Part shown: positions 1 to 8,280 of the stretch, in pieces | Layout: the number at the start of each line of letters is the position of its first letter | How positions within the stretch are numbered: the stretch's first letter is position 1 | From: Actinomycetes bacterium | Lineage (GTDB): Bacteria > Actinomycetota > Acidimicrobiia > Acidimicrobiales > Ilumatobacteraceae | Length of the DNA: 64,000 nt | Assembly: GCA_021414085.1 (NCBI GenBank) | Contig: JAIOPC010000017.1 | Coordinates: forward strand, 124,001-188,000 | Direction of reading: 5' to 3' | Made by a program: the position numbers and the translations under genes | Notes under the pieces: generated by a model | The model's input: only the letters and a program-made list of their open reading frames with translations | Databases searched by the model: none | Told to the model about the DNA's origin: nothing

Positions 1-891
1 CGACTGTTGGTCATGCTGCCGTGGTTGATGGAGCGCGGCGAAGCGTCACTGGCAGAGATGAGCGAGCGCTTCGAGGTCACAGAATCGGAACTGGTCAAAG
101 ATCTCGAGCTCGCCGCGATGTGCGGGCTGCCGCCGTTCGTCGACGAAATGGTCGACGTTTTTATCGATGACGGCACCGTGTTTGCCGGTGTGCCGCGACT
201 GTTCACGCGACCACTGCGGCTGACGGCGCCGGAAGGCTTTGCGTTGCTCGCCGCGGCGCGAGTAGCGATGCAGTTGCCGGGGGCCGACGCCGGGGGAGCG
301 TTGGCTCGGGCGCTCGCGAAGTTGGCAGCTGCGCTCGGCGACGACGCGGTGGTGGTCGACTCGCCGCAACCACCGGCGACCGCGGCCGTTGCCGAAGCGG
401 CGACGAAATGCGAACGGCTGCGCATTCACTATTGGTCGCCCGCAGCGGATCGACGCAGCGACCGCGAGATCACTCCCCGGCGTGTCTTCGTTGACGGCGG
501 CGCTTGGTATGTGATTGCCGACGATCACCTCAGCGGCGAATCGCGCACGTTTCGGATTGATCGCATTGAACAGCTGGAGGCAACCGGGGTCATCGATGAG
601 CCACGCGACGTAGAAGTTCCGGCGGGAGGCACATGGTTTGCCGACGCCGATTTACCGACCGCTCGTTTGCGCGTTCCGGCGTCGGAGACGTGGGTGGCCG
701 AGCGTTACCCGACGCGTTCCGTGACAGCCATTAAGAACGGTTGGGAGTTGGTCGTCAGCGTCGCGAGCGAGCACTGGCTGGAGCAGTTGTTGCTGCGATT
801 GGGCGCCGATGCGAAAGTCGTGGACCCTGCGGAGTGGAAGGACCTTGGTGCGCGCGCGGCGCGCGCACTTCTGGCTAACTACGGCTCGTGA
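1..891 (+). CDS. pafC: PafC-like WYL-domain transcriptional regulator (5' partial)
   Basis: The frame is open to the left edge and begins mid-motif ('RLLVMLPWL'), which matches the start of the PafC helix-turn-helix region, so a few codons are missing upstream of the window. An N-terminal HTH-like part ('LAEMSERFEVTESELVKDL') is followed by a WYL-type domain around residues 130-200 ('IHYWSPAADRRSDREITPRRVF', 'YVIADDH', 'FRIDRI'). PafB and PafC act together in mycobacteria as activators of LexA-independent DNA-damage genes; pafB would be expected just upstream, outside the window. The gene converges with the exonuclease gene with a one-base gap. Family assignment is good; the DNA-damage role is inferred from the family. 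Confidence 0.8.
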   Translation, partial: RLLVMLPWLMERGEASLAEMSERFEVTESELVKDLELAAMCGLPPFVDEMVDVFIDDGTVFAGVPRLFTRPLRLTAPEGFALLAAARVAMQLPGADAGGALARALAKLAAALGDDAVVVDSPQPPATAAVAEAATKCERLRIHYWSPAADRRSDREITPRRVFVDGGAWYVIADDHLSGESRTFRIDRIEQLEATGVIDEPRDVEVPAGGTWFADADLPTARLRVPASETWVAERYPTRSVTAIKNGWELVVSVASEHWLEQLLLRLGADAKVVDPAEWKDLGARAARALLANYGS

Positions 892-892
892 C

Positions 893-1486
893 CTACGGCG
901 TCGGCACCCACGCCGGCAGTTGGTCGACAGTGGCGATGCTGTGCGCCTGCAGCAGAAAGGGAAGCACCGCTGCAGTGGCGTCGGCATCGGCGAGAGCATC
1001 GTGTGGCTTGGCAAGTTGAATGCCGCACCGCTCGCACAAGTCGCCGAGGCGGTGCGACATCGTTCGTTCGGGGTCGAGCTGACGCGAGAGGCGCAATGTG
1101 CACAGCGGATCGTTGAGCTGCAGTTGCACGCCCACGCGCTTCGCGGCCTTACGCAGAAACGCCAAATCGAACTCGGCATTGTGCGCCACAAAGCGGGCGC
1201 CGCTGAGCTTGCTGGCAAGTTCGGTGATAACGGTCGCTGCCGGTGGCGCGGTGCGAACGTCGCGACGGTGAATGCCATGCAGCCACGTCGGCCCCACCCG
1301 AAACCAAAGACGCGAGCGCGGTGCCAGCAGGCTGCTCCAGCGATCGAGCACTGTGCCCGACCCGTCGATCACTACGACCCCGACTTGCAGCACGTGATGG
1401 CGGCGGATCGATAGCCCCGAGGTTTCGACATCGACTACAGCGAAACGCTGTGAGCTGATGGGGCCAGATTCCGAAGGTCCGGACAT
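893..1486 (-). CDS. DEDDh 3'-5' exonuclease, DNA polymerase III epsilon-like
   Basis: About 197 residues with the three exonuclease motifs of the DnaQ superfamily: ExoI 'FAVVDVETSG' (about residues 15-24), ExoII 'HNAEFDLAFL' and ExoIII 'HDALADADATA' with the His and Asp of the DEDDh subtype. These residues bind the two metal ions of a 3'-5' exonuclease. The longer ORF in the track starts at 1579, but the Met at 1486 lies only about 14 residues before ExoI and avoids overlap with the upstream gene. It is a stand-alone small protein, not fused to a GIY-YIG or polymerase domain, so its role could be proofreading, repair or RNA turnover; the sequence does not decide. Confidence 0.85.
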   Translation of the reverse strand: MSGPSESGPISSQRFAVVDVETSGLSIRRHHVLQVGVVVIDGSGTVLDRWSSLLAPRSRLWFRVGPTWLHGIHRRDVRTAPPAATVITELASKLSGARFVAHNAEFDLAFLRKAAKRVGVQLQLNDPLCTLRLSRQLDPERTMSHRLGDLCERCGIQLAKPHDALADADATAAVLPFLLQAHSIATVDQLPAWVPTP

Positions 1487-1535
1487 GTGCAGCACCTTAG
1501 GGCAGGGGTCTGACACCAGAGTCGCTGGGAACCTG

Positions 1536-2909
1536 TTACAGAAGTTCGGCCGCGAGGCTGGCCACGTTGCTGCGCTCACAGGCGCTCAGCGTCAAGTGGC
1601 CGAAACAAGTCTGACCGCCAAAGGCTTGGATCAACACCGCCAGTGCGTTGTTCGACTCGCCGAGGTAGGGCGCATCGATCTGGCTGGTGTCGCCGGTGAA
1701 GATGACCTTGGTTCCCTCACCGATGCGGGTGAGCACCGTCTTCAGAGTCGTCGGCTCCAGGTTTTGAGCCTCGTCGACAACCACAAACTGGCGATGCAGG
1801 CTGCGCCCACGCAGGAACGTCACCGACTCGAGCGACAACTGATTCCGGCCCACCAGCTCGTCGACCAATCGATTCGCATCATGCTGGCTGCGTTGATCGG
1901 TGAGCGCGACGATGGCGTCGTGGATGGCCGACATCCACGGGTCGAGCTTCTCGTCGAGACCGCCGGGCAGGAAGCCCACGTCGGCGCGACCCACCGGCAC
2001 CAACGGTCGATACACAGCCAGTCGCTCGTACGCGCGTTGCTCGACCACCTGCTCGAGACCGGCCGCGATGGCCAGCAGCGTTTTGCCGGTGCCGGCGCGT
2101 CCATCGAGTGCAACGACACTCACATCCGGGTCGAGCAGCAGCTCAAGGGCGAACCGTTGCTCTTTCGATCGCGGCCGCAAGCTCCACGCTTCTGGCGCGT
2201 TATGTGGCAGCAACGCCATCTCGGCATCGACGCGACGCACAAGTGCGGATTGCGATCCGCTACGCAAGACAGCGAATGCGTTTTCGAGAAGAGCATCGGC
2301 GCCAGCGACGAGCGAGCACTCGACTCTGCCATCCAGGTACAACTGATCGATCGCGGGGGCGGTTGTCTCGAGCGTCGTCCAGCCAGTTGCACGCGTCACC
2401 GACGAGCGACCGATCGGATGATGCTCGACTGCTTCGAGTCCGAGGTGTGCGGCCTTGATGCGCAGCGCGGCATCGTTGGACACCATGCGGGTTGGTGCGT
2501 GCTGCGACTGTCCGATCGCAGCTCCGATGATGCGATTGTCGGGAACGGCCGGATCGAGACCGTGCTCGATGAGCAGATGCTTCTGTACGCCGTTGATTTC
2601 GATTCGCAACGTGCCTTCGGCGGCCGGATGTCCGACGGTGACAGGGATCGCAAGTGAGCCGCCGGCGCGAACGCGGAGTTCTTCGATCGTGCGCAACGCC
2701 GTGCGCGCCGCGCGGCCAACGTCGTCGAGCCGCGTCTTGAGACTGTCGAGCTCTTCGATGACGGTGAACGGAATGACAACGTCGAGTCCGGCGAACGCAT
2801 CGAAGCAAGTTGGGTCGCCGATCAGCACCGAAGTGTCGAGCACGACGCGAGTGCGCACCGCAGAATCTGCCTGAGCGTGCTCGTGTTGCTGAGGAATGAG
2901 GTCGGTCAA
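1536..2909 (-). CDS. PhoH-family ATPase with N-terminal PIN domain (PhoH2 type)
   Basis: About 457 residues. The N-terminal part carries a PIN ribonuclease signature ('RVVLDTSVLIGDP', 'IPFTVIEELD'), the C-terminal part a PhoH P-loop ATPase with Walker A 'DGRAGTGKTLLA', Walker B 'FVVVDEAQNLEP' and a 'FTGDTSQID' motif. This architecture is that of PhoH2, an RNA helicase/RNase fusion. The ORF track extends to 3980 only because the antisense of the Lys-repeat gene is open. The start chosen is a TTG at 2909, preceded five bases upstream by a strong Shine-Dalgarno (GGAGGA on the minus strand) and placing the PIN motif about 27 residues in. It is divergent from the HU gene. Confidence 0.88.
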   Translation of the reverse strand: MTDLIPQQHEHAQADSAVRTRVVLDTSVLIGDPTCFDAFAGLDVVIPFTVIEELDSLKTRLDDVGRAARTALRTIEELRVRAGGSLAIPVTVGHPAAEGTLRIEINGVQKHLLIEHGLDPAVPDNRIIGAAIGQSQHAPTRMVSNDAALRIKAAHLGLEAVEHHPIGRSSVTRATGWTTLETTAPAIDQLYLDGRVECSLVAGADALLENAFAVLRSGSQSALVRRVDAEMALLPHNAPEAWSLRPRSKEQRFALELLLDPDVSVVALDGRAGTGKTLLAIAAGLEQVVEQRAYERLAVYRPLVPVGRADVGFLPGGLDEKLDPWMSAIHDAIVALTDQRSQHDANRLVDELVGRNQLSLESVTFLRGRSLHRQFVVVDEAQNLEPTTLKTVLTRIGEGTKVIFTGDTSQIDAPYLGESNNALAVLIQAFGGQTCFGHLTLSACERSNVASLAAELL

Positions 2910-3133
2910 CGGTCCTCCACTCGTGTGGCGCGATTGACGGGGACGCAAGCGAAGTTCCGCAACGAATGCAGTTGTAGCGCAGACGTTGATGCCAGTGGTG
3001 GATGCACCGCGCGTGTAAGAATCGCGCTGTGACGCATCGGCTCGAAAAGGGCCCAGGTGTGCCCTCTGGCACTTGTTGCAAATGCAACAACGGAAATGCT
3101 TGAAATGTGCGCCGGAATCCGGTTCGATTTGCA

Positions 3134-3155
3134 TACGTAACAGGTCCGTTACGTA
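3134..3155. promoter_or_regulatory. Perfect inverted repeat upstream of HU
   Basis: TACGTAAC-N6-GTTACGTA forms a perfect 8-bp dyad with a 6-bp spacer, about 30 bp upstream of the HU start and in the intergenic space shared with the divergent phoH-like gene. The geometry suits a dimeric repressor operator overlapping the promoter, or a short 5'UTR hairpin. Which protein binds is not visible from the sequence. Confidence 0.55.
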
Positions 3156-3186
3156 AAGAAGACCGATACCCGGAGGTATCAAGTCA

Positions 3187-3471
3187 ATGACCAAAGCAGA
3201 GCTGATCGACGCAATTGCGAACGAGTCAGGCGTCAGTAAGTCCGACGCAGAGAGTGCAGTCGGCGCGTTCTTCAACATCGTGATCGCGTCCGCGAAGGCG
3301 GGCGACAAGGTCACGTGGCAGGGCTTCGGGTCGTTCAGCACCTCGAAGTCTGATGCGCGAACTGGTCGCAACCCGCAGACGGGTGCACCCGTCAGCATCG
3401 CGGCGTCGACGCGTATGAAGTTCACCGCGAGCAGCACACTCAAGGCCGCACTTAATCCGGGCCGCAAGTAA
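3187..3471 (+). CDS. hup: HU-family histone-like DNA-binding protein
   Basis: 94 residues, the normal HU core length, with the N-terminal dimerisation helices ('MTKAELIDAIANESGVSKSDAE'), the turn 'VTWQGFGSFS', and the DNA-binding arm region 'RTGRNPQTGAPVSI'. A good Shine-Dalgarno (GGAGGT) precedes the ATG. HU bends and compacts DNA as a homodimer. Mycobacterial HupB carries a long Lys/Ala/Pro-rich tail on the same chain; here the HU core ends cleanly ('ALNPGRK') and a separate Lys/Ala-rich gene follows 56 bases downstream. The two are very probably co-transcribed and end at one terminator. Confidence 0.95.
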   Translation: MTKAELIDAIANESGVSKSDAESAVGAFFNIVIASAKAGDKVTWQGFGSFSTSKSDARTGRNPQTGAPVSIAASTRMKFTASSTLKAALNPGRK

Positions 3472-3527
3472 CAAGTTCCCCTCATCAACCAAGCAAGCAA
3501 CACCAGAGCAATAGGAAGGAATACCAA

Positions 3528-3764
3528 GTGACACCGATGAAGAAGAAGGCAGCTCCTAAGCGTAAGAAGGCAGCTGCAAAGAAGGCTCCGGCCAAGAAGA
3601 AGGCAGCAGCAAAGAAGAAGGCTCCGGCCAAGAAGAAGGCTGCAAAGAAGAAGGCTCCGGCCAAGAAGAAGGCTGCAGCTAAGAAGAAGGCTCCGGCCAA
3701 GAAGAAGGCTGCAAAGAAGAAGGCACCGGCAAAGAAGAAAGCTGCTGCCAAGAAGAAGGCATGA
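3528..3764 (+). CDS. Lys/Ala/Pro-rich histone H1-like repeat protein
   Basis: 78 residues made almost entirely of Lys, Ala and Pro in repeats of the form 'APAKKKAAAKKK'. It starts at a GTG preceded by a strong Shine-Dalgarno (AGGAAGGA). The composition matches the C-terminal tail of mycobacterial HupB and the H1-like domains of eukaryotic linker histones, which neutralise DNA phosphate charge and compact the nucleoid. The gene lies directly downstream of HU and immediately upstream of a rho-independent terminator, so it looks like a split-off tail of HupB expressed in trans. The underlying DNA is repetitive, and copy number may vary between strains. Confidence 0.85.
   Translation: MTPMKKKAAPKRKKAAAKKAPAKKKAAAKKKAPAKKKAAKKKAPAKKKAAAKKKAPAKKKAAKKKAPAKKKAAAKKKA
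3550..3760 (+). repeat. Short tandem repeats encoding the Lys/Ala tail
   Basis: Near-identical units such as AAGAAGAAGGCTCCGGCC and AAGAAGAAGGCTGCA are reiterated through the H1-like gene. Such in-frame repeats can expand or contract by slippage without frameshift when the unit is a multiple of three, as here. Confidence 0.75.
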
Positions 3765-3781
3765 GCTAACGCTCGTAGCGA

Positions 3782-3815
3782 ACGGGGGGCTTCGGCCCCC
3801 CGTTTGCATTTTTGG
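3782..3815 (+). terminator. Rho-independent terminator after hup and the H1-like gene
   Basis: ACGGGGGGC-TTCG-GCCCCCCGT is a perfect 9-bp stem closed by a UUCG tetraloop, followed by the T-rich stretch TTGCATTTTT. It stands just after the H1-like stop codon and before the Shine-Dalgarno of the next gene. Confidence 0.92.
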
Positions 3816-3848
3816 CGACAAGTCTGCGAAGTTCGGAAGAGGAGTGTG

Positions 3849-4625
3849 ATGAAGGCGATCTGTGACGACCTGCTGGCAGAGCATCAATCGCTCGACGAGT
3901 TTGTCGCGGCGTTGGAAGAAGAGCGTTGGTCGCTCTCGACGCCGGCAGCCGGTTGGTCGATCCGAGACCAGATCAGTCATCTGTGGTTTTTCGATCAGCG
4001 CGCCGCAATGGCGTTGCGCGATCCGGCCGAGTTCGCCGCCGACACCGAGCGGCTGATCGCTGCCGGCGGAACGGCCGCGTCGGTTGTTGCTGGCCGCTCA
4101 ATGCCAGGTGCCGACTTGCTGGCCGCGTGGCGAGTCGATCGCTCGTTGCTGCTCACGCTCGCCCGCGACGTCGACCCCTCGTCGCGCATTCCGTGGTACG
4201 GACCGGCGATGGGGGCACGATCGTTTATCACCGCTCGTCTGATGGAGACATGGGCACACGGTCAAGACGTCGTCGACGCCTTGGGTGCGACTCGCGCGCC
4301 CACAGCGCGGCTGAAGCACGTCGCACACATCGGTGTTCGGGCTCGCCCGTTCAGCTACTTGATCAACGGCTTGGCGTTGCCGGAAGTACCAGTTCACGTC
4401 GTGCTCACCGCCCCCGATGGATCGCTTTGGGAATGGGATGGCCCGGCTTCCGACTCTGTCCGCGGGAGCGCCCTCGACTTCTGCCTCGTCGTGACGCAAC
4501 GGCGCCACCTCGCCGACACGTCGTTGCAGATTGACGGCGCAGCCGCGACCGAGTGGATGGGTATCGCTCAGGCATTTGCCGGTGAACCCGGCAACGGCAG
4601 GGCGCCGGGTCAGTTTCGCAGCTGA
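3849..4625 (+). CDS. TIGR03084-type DinB/maleylpyruvate-isomerase-like metalloprotein
   Basis: 258 residues. The N-terminus ('LLAEHQSLDEFVAAL', 'WSIRDQISHLWFFDQRAA') has the helical-bundle pattern of actinobacterial proteins annotated as TIGR03084, related to DinB and mycothiol-dependent maleylpyruvate isomerase. His residues in 'ISHLWFF' and 'WAHGQDVVDAL' are the likely metal ligands. The start at 3849 is chosen because GGAAGAGGAG lies just upstream; the track start at 3804 lies within the terminator hairpin. Members are proposed thiol-S-transferases or metal-binding enzymes; the substrate cannot be told. Confidence 0.8.
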   Translation: MKAICDDLLAEHQSLDEFVAALEEERWSLSTPAAGWSIRDQISHLWFFDQRAAMALRDPAEFAADTERLIAAGGTAASVVAGRSMPGADLLAAWRVDRSLLLTLARDVDPSSRIPWYGPAMGARSFITARLMETWAHGQDVVDALGATRAPTARLKHVAHIGVRARPFSYLINGLALPEVPVHVVLTAPDGSLWEWDGPASDSVRGSALDFCLVVTQRRHLADTSLQIDGAAATEWMGIAQAFAGEPGNGRAPGQFRS

Positions 4626-4636
4626 GCGCCAGAGCG

Positions 4637-5404
4637 CTAGAGGTCGCTGATTCGTTTGAAGATTTCGGCGGCCGCCATCCCGTACGGTTCACCCAGGTTG
4701 GCGAGTCGCGATCGAATGCGCAACCGGAACGACTCCAACTGATCGGGGTCGACGGCCTTCATCGTGCTCTCGAACTGACTCTCGTGCGCTTCCAACGCAT
4801 GCAGCTTGCGATCGACCCACGCGTCGATCTCCTCGACATGGTCGGGCTCGTCGGCTTCCCACAACAGCAACACGGCGGGCCGGTGAGCTGCCAGCTCTTG
4901 TTCTCTGAAGAAATGTGGATCGCGAGCCGCAACGATTCCTTCACACGCCAGGAGCCCGGCGTGGCGATGATCGGGATGAAGGCGATAACGCTTCCACGGG
5001 TCGTGGCCGAGAACGACTTGCGGCTTGATGGTGCGGATGGCCCGTGCCACTTGACCGCGCATCGGCAGGCCGCTCTCAAGTTCACCATCTACCTGGTCGA
5101 GAAACGTCACCGTGCCGGCTTGATCGCCGCTCAGACGTCGTGCGGCCTCGCGCTGTTCGCGCTGGCGTGTCGCGACAAGTGCGTGCACGTCCGCGTCTGG
5201 GTTCCATGTGCCCTTTGATCCGTCGGTGAGGATGAGGTGGTGAACTCGACAACCGGCGTCGGCCCACTTTGCAAGCGTTGCTCCGCAGCCGAACTCGACG
5301 TCGTCGGGGTGCGCGCCGATAGCCAACGCGGACTTCGGTGTCGGCAGGTTGCGAGTCGTCACCGACGGCGCGTGGTCGGGCTGACCGGGTTCGTTTTCAG
5401 CCAT
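4637..5404 (-). CDS. PIG-L family N-acetyl sugar deacetylase
   Basis: 255 residues with the PIG-L/LmbE zinc motif 'IGAHPDDVEFGCGATLA' (about residues 30-46), followed by 'LTDGSKGTWN' and the downstream His-containing 'RYRLHPDHRHAGLLA', which supplies the third ligand region. Family members remove acetyl groups from GlcNAc-linked substrates, including GlcNAc-inositol (MshB) and mycothiol conjugates (Mca). This copy has neither neighbour typical of mshB, so the exact substrate is open. Its start overlaps the 3' end of cofC by 46 bases, suggesting co-transcription. Confidence 0.85.
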   Translation of the reverse strand: MAENEPGQPDHAPSVTTRNLPTPKSALAIGAHPDDVEFGCGATLAKWADAGCRVHHLILTDGSKGTWNPDADVHALVATRQREQREAARRLSGDQAGTVTFLDQVDGELESGLPMRGQVARAIRTIKPQVVLGHDPWKRYRLHPDHRHAGLLACEGIVAARDPHFFREQELAAHRPAVLLLWEADEPDHVEEIDAWVDRKLHALEAHESQFESTMKAVDPDQLESFRLRIRSRLANLGEPYGMAAAEIFKRISDL

Positions 5405-5988
5405 GCAGGAAGCACCTCCTCGACAAGCGGATGCAGTAAGTCATCGGGGGTATCAATGTCGCGCGCCAGCTGTTGATCGCGACGCACGACGGTGCGCTGG
5501 CCGCTGGCAAGCGCCAATGCCAGGTGGCGCTGAAACGACCCGGCTCCATAGCTGAATGCAAAGCCGAGTGCCGTCGATACTGCCACGACGTTGGTGCCAT
5601 CGCGATGAGCATCGGGCACCAACGTGATTGCGTCCGGCAAAATCAGTGCGGCGAGGTCGTGCGCCAGTGGCAGGTCGCCATGAGCGACCGCGACGTGGGT
5701 GACGCCTTCGCGCCCGAGCTGCTCGACACTGCGCGACACGGCGCCGTTAAGGCCTGCGCCCGGATGCCACAGCACCTTCGCGCCGCGGTCGACGGCCCAC
5801 TTGGCTACTTCGTCGTCGTCGCACGCGACGTAAACCGGCAGCTCGCCAGCCGCCGCCATCACGCGGTCGGCAGTCCAACGCGCCAGCGCCTTGCGCTGAT
5901 CGGGGGCGAGCACAGAGGACAGCCGAGCCTTGGCATCGGCGAACGCCTTGACCGGCACGAGCACGGCATGGCTTTGGCGGCCCTTCAC
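5359..5988 (-). CDS. cofC: 2-phospho-L-lactate (phosphoenolpyruvate) guanylyltransferase CofC/FbiD
   Basis: About 209 residues, the usual size for CofC. Visible features are the N-terminal 'VPVKAFADAKARLSSVL' nucleotide-binding segment, 'AHGDLPLAHDLAAL' and the C-terminal 'ARDIDTPDDLLH'. The enzyme makes the GDP/GMP-activated lactate or PEP moiety of coenzyme F420. A GTG at 5988 is the best start; earlier Met codons would run into the divergent gpsA promoter. Its presence fits the F420-type LLM oxidoreductase further along the window. Confidence 0.85.
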   Translation of the reverse strand: MKGRQSHAVLVPVKAFADAKARLSSVLAPDQRKALARWTADRVMAAAGELPVYVACDDDEVAKWAVDRGAKVLWHPGAGLNGAVSRSVEQLGREGVTHVAVAHGDLPLAHDLAALILPDAITLVPDAHRDGTNVVAVSTALGFAFSYGAGSFQRHLALALASGQRTVVRRDQQLARDIDTPDDLLHPLVEEVLPAWLKTNPVSPTTRRR

Positions 5989-6052
5989 GCTGGCATCGTA
6001 GAGGCACTCGTGAACATCCAGGTCGTCTGCTGACCGGCCTACGCTGTGCCAC

Positions 6053-7048
6053 GTGACGATGAAGGTGGCGGTGATTGGGGCTGGCTCGTGGGGGACCACC
6101 GTCGCCGCGCTTGCTGCGGTCAACACGCCGACCGTTTTGTGGGCGCGCCGCCAGGAGTTGGCCGACGAGATCAACACACGTCACGTCAACAGCGACTATC
6201 TCCCGCAGTTCACGCTGCCCAACGAGTTGCAGGCGACCGCGTCGTTGGCGGAGGCCGTGGGTGGCGCCGATGTGGTGGTGATGGCTGTCCCGTCACACGG
6301 CTTTCGCGATGTTGCCGCCGCAGCCGCGACGCACGTACGCGCGTGGGTGCCGGTAGTCAGTTTGACGAAGGGACTGGAACGCAACTCGCTGAAGCGAATG
6401 AGCGAGGTGATACGTGACGAGATGCCCGGTCATCCCGTGGCTGTACTGACTGGGCCAAACCTCGCCAAAGAGATTCTCAGTGGGCAACCTGCCGCCAGCG
6501 TCGTCGCTATCGACGAGTTCGACATTGCTACGGAGCTGCAGCGCATCTTCAGTCGACCGTCGCTGCGCGTGTACACGAACAGCGATCTCGTCGGCTGCGA
6601 GCTCAGTGGCGTCGTCAAGAACGTCATCGCTATCGCTGCCGGTATGGCAGAGGGCATGGGTTTCGGCGACAACACGCGGGCGACGTTGATCACCCGCGGC
6701 CTGGCCGAGATGACCCGGCTGGGAATCGCAATGGGTGGCCACGCGGCCACGTTCGCTGGCCTGGCCGGAATGGGCGACCTGATCGCAACGTGTTCTTCGA
6801 AGCAGAGCCGCAACAACATGGTCGGCTTTCAGCTCGGCGAGGGTAAGACCATCGAGGAAGTCCTCGCCGCGATGAACATGGTGGCAGAGGGTGTGAAGAG
6901 CTCGCCAAGCGTGCTCGACCTGGCGCGACGTCACGGTGTCGACATGCCCATCACCGAGCAGATCGTCGCTGTCTGCCATCAGAGTCGTTCGGCGCGCGAT
7001 GCCTTGGGCTCGCTGATGCAACGTGGCCGCAAGAGCGAGCTGGACTAG
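6053..7048 (+). CDS. gpsA: Glycerol-3-phosphate dehydrogenase [NAD(P)+]
   Basis: 331 residues with the N-terminal Rossmann motif 'VAVIGAGSWGTTVAALAA', 'PVVSLTKGLER', 'AVLTGPNLAKEI' and the catalytic Lys segment 'GVVKNVIAIAAGMAEG' followed by 'TRGLAEMTRLG' and 'GLAGMGDLIATC'. The cytosolic enzyme reduces dihydroxyacetone phosphate to sn-glycerol-3-phosphate for phospholipid synthesis. A GTG at 6053 or the ATG two codons later can serve as start. The gene is divergent from cofC and followed three bases later by the next ORF. Confidence 0.96.
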   Translation: MTMKVAVIGAGSWGTTVAALAAVNTPTVLWARRQELADEINTRHVNSDYLPQFTLPNELQATASLAEAVGGADVVVMAVPSHGFRDVAAAAATHVRAWVPVVSLTKGLERNSLKRMSEVIRDEMPGHPVAVLTGPNLAKEILSGQPAASVVAIDEFDIATELQRIFSRPSLRVYTNSDLVGCELSGVVKNVIAIAAGMAEGMGFGDNTRATLITRGLAEMTRLGIAMGGHAATFAGLAGMGDLIATCSSKQSRNNMVGFQLGEGKTIEEVLAAMNMVAEGVKSSPSVLDLARRHGVDMPITEQIVAVCHQSRSARDALGSLMQRGRKSELD

Positions 7049-7051
7049 TTC

Positions 7052-8227
7052 TTGATCACTACCGGTGTCACAGGTGGTCGTTGGCGCGCTTCGATCACCC
7101 CCTTCGGATCGCTCGTGCCGATGGACAACGGCCTGCCGCGGCTGGATTGGCACATCGCCGCCGACGACCGCTGGCATTCGCCCGAACGCGAGTCCACGGT
7201 TCGTCAACGGCGCATCGACGGCACCGCTGTTGTCGAAACGCGGGTGCGCGTTCCAGATGGTGACGCGGTGCAACGTGTGTACTCGGTTGCCGACCAGGGC
7301 GGGATGACCGTCATCGAGGTGGAAAACGAGTCGCCGCTTCCGATCGCGATCGCGTTCACGCACGGCAATCTGCTCTCGCTGCGTCCGCCGCTGGCGCCGA
7401 TTGAGGGAATCTCGCTTCCAGCAGGCAGCGTCGCGTTTCCGATTGGACATCGCGCCACGTTGACGGTCGCGATATCTCATGTCGAGGGTGCGACCGCCGG
7501 AGTGCTACCGAGTGGATTGCCGACCGCCGAGGCCGTTGCTCGGGGCTGGTTGACTACCGTCGAGCGCGCCGGCCGGCTGCTGTTGCCCGACGCCGAACTC
7601 AACGAGCGCGTCGTCGCGACTCGTTGTGAGTTGCTGCTGTGCGGCCCACCGCTCCCTGAGGATGACGCAATTGGCTTCATTCTGGTCGTCGACCAACTTG
7701 TCAGAATGGGCGAGCGTGCCGAGCAGTTTGTACCGCAGCTCGCGAACGCGCTGGAGCTGCTGGCGAAGTCACCCGAACGCGACTGGACGCTCGCGGCTGC
7801 GCTCCCCGCAGCCGATCGCGTGTTGGCCGCGGCAGGCGAGGAGCGCGCACGTCGCGACCTCGCCGCAATCGCCAAGCGTTTGCAACCGGTCGGCGATCTA
7901 CCGCTGGCCGTACCCGCCGACTCGGTGCGCGCCCTCGCGTGGACCGAGCAACGCGTGGTCGCGCAGCGAGGGGGACAAGCGCAGTTGCTGCCGGCCGGTT
8001 TGCCGGCGAACTGGTTGGGGAACAACTTCGAAGTGTTCGACCTGCCGACCAACGCCACGGGCACGATCTCATTCGCTGTGCGTTGGCACGGCGAACGCCC
8101 GGCAGTGCTATGGGAGCAAACCCCAGGCGCGGATGGCCCGGCAACGCTGACATCGCCAACTCTCGCGCCCCAGTGGACGGGCGCGGAGGTTGCCGGCGAG
8201 GCCTTATGGGACAAGTACAATCGCTAA
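7052..8227 (+). CDS. Conserved hypothetical protein, 391 aa
   Basis: I do not recognise this family. It begins at a TTG three bases after gpsA and reads as a soluble protein: an N-terminal half rich in beta-strand-like segments ('RWRASITPFGSLVPMDNGLPRLDW', 'GMTVIEVENESPLPIAIAFTH'), a middle helical part ('FVPQLANALELLAKSPERDWTLAAAL'), and a C-terminal beta part ('TGTISFAVRWHGERPAVLWEQ'). No signal peptide, membrane segment or catalytic motif is evident. The layout (beta-sandwich, helices, beta-sandwich) is reminiscent of glycan-acting proteins, but that is only an impression. Codon use matches the neighbours. Confidence 0.75.
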   Translation: MITTGVTGGRWRASITPFGSLVPMDNGLPRLDWHIAADDRWHSPERESTVRQRRIDGTAVVETRVRVPDGDAVQRVYSVADQGGMTVIEVENESPLPIAIAFTHGNLLSLRPPLAPIEGISLPAGSVAFPIGHRATLTVAISHVEGATAGVLPSGLPTAEAVARGWLTTVERAGRLLLPDAELNERVVATRCELLLCGPPLPEDDAIGFILVVDQLVRMGERAEQFVPQLANALELLAKSPERDWTLAAALPAADRVLAAAGEERARRDLAAIAKRLQPVGDLPLAVPADSVRALAWTEQRVVAQRGGQAQLLPAGLPANWLGNNFEVFDLPTNATGTISFAVRWHGERPAVLWEQTPGADGPATLTSPTLAPQWTGAEVAGEALWDKYNR

Positions 8228-8280
8228 CAAAAATCGGAGCGGGTGGTGATCCAGCCGCTGAATGGCTACGAAGAACTCAT

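Noticed and set aside
1458-2657. 399-aa plus-strand ORF opposite phoH
   Set aside because: Composition and lack of motifs mark it as a shadow of the minus-strand PhoH gene.
3485-3751. 88-aa minus-strand ORF rich in Phe/Ala ('FFFAGAFF')
   Set aside because: It is the antisense of the Lys/Ala repeat gene; AAG repeats read as CTT give Phe/Leu runs.
3804-3848. TTG start for the TIGR03084-like protein
   Set aside because: It lies in the terminator tail; the ATG at 3849 has a good Shine-Dalgarno.
2910-3980. N-terminal 357 residues of the 814-aa minus-strand ORF (Leu/Cys-rich)
   Set aside because: They are antisense to HU and the H1-like gene; the PIN-PhoH protein has a clear ribosome-binding site and TTG start at 2909.
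6293-7480. 395-aa minus-strand ORF opposite gpsA
   Set aside because: Shadow of gpsA and the following gene; no domain and codon use in the wrong phase.
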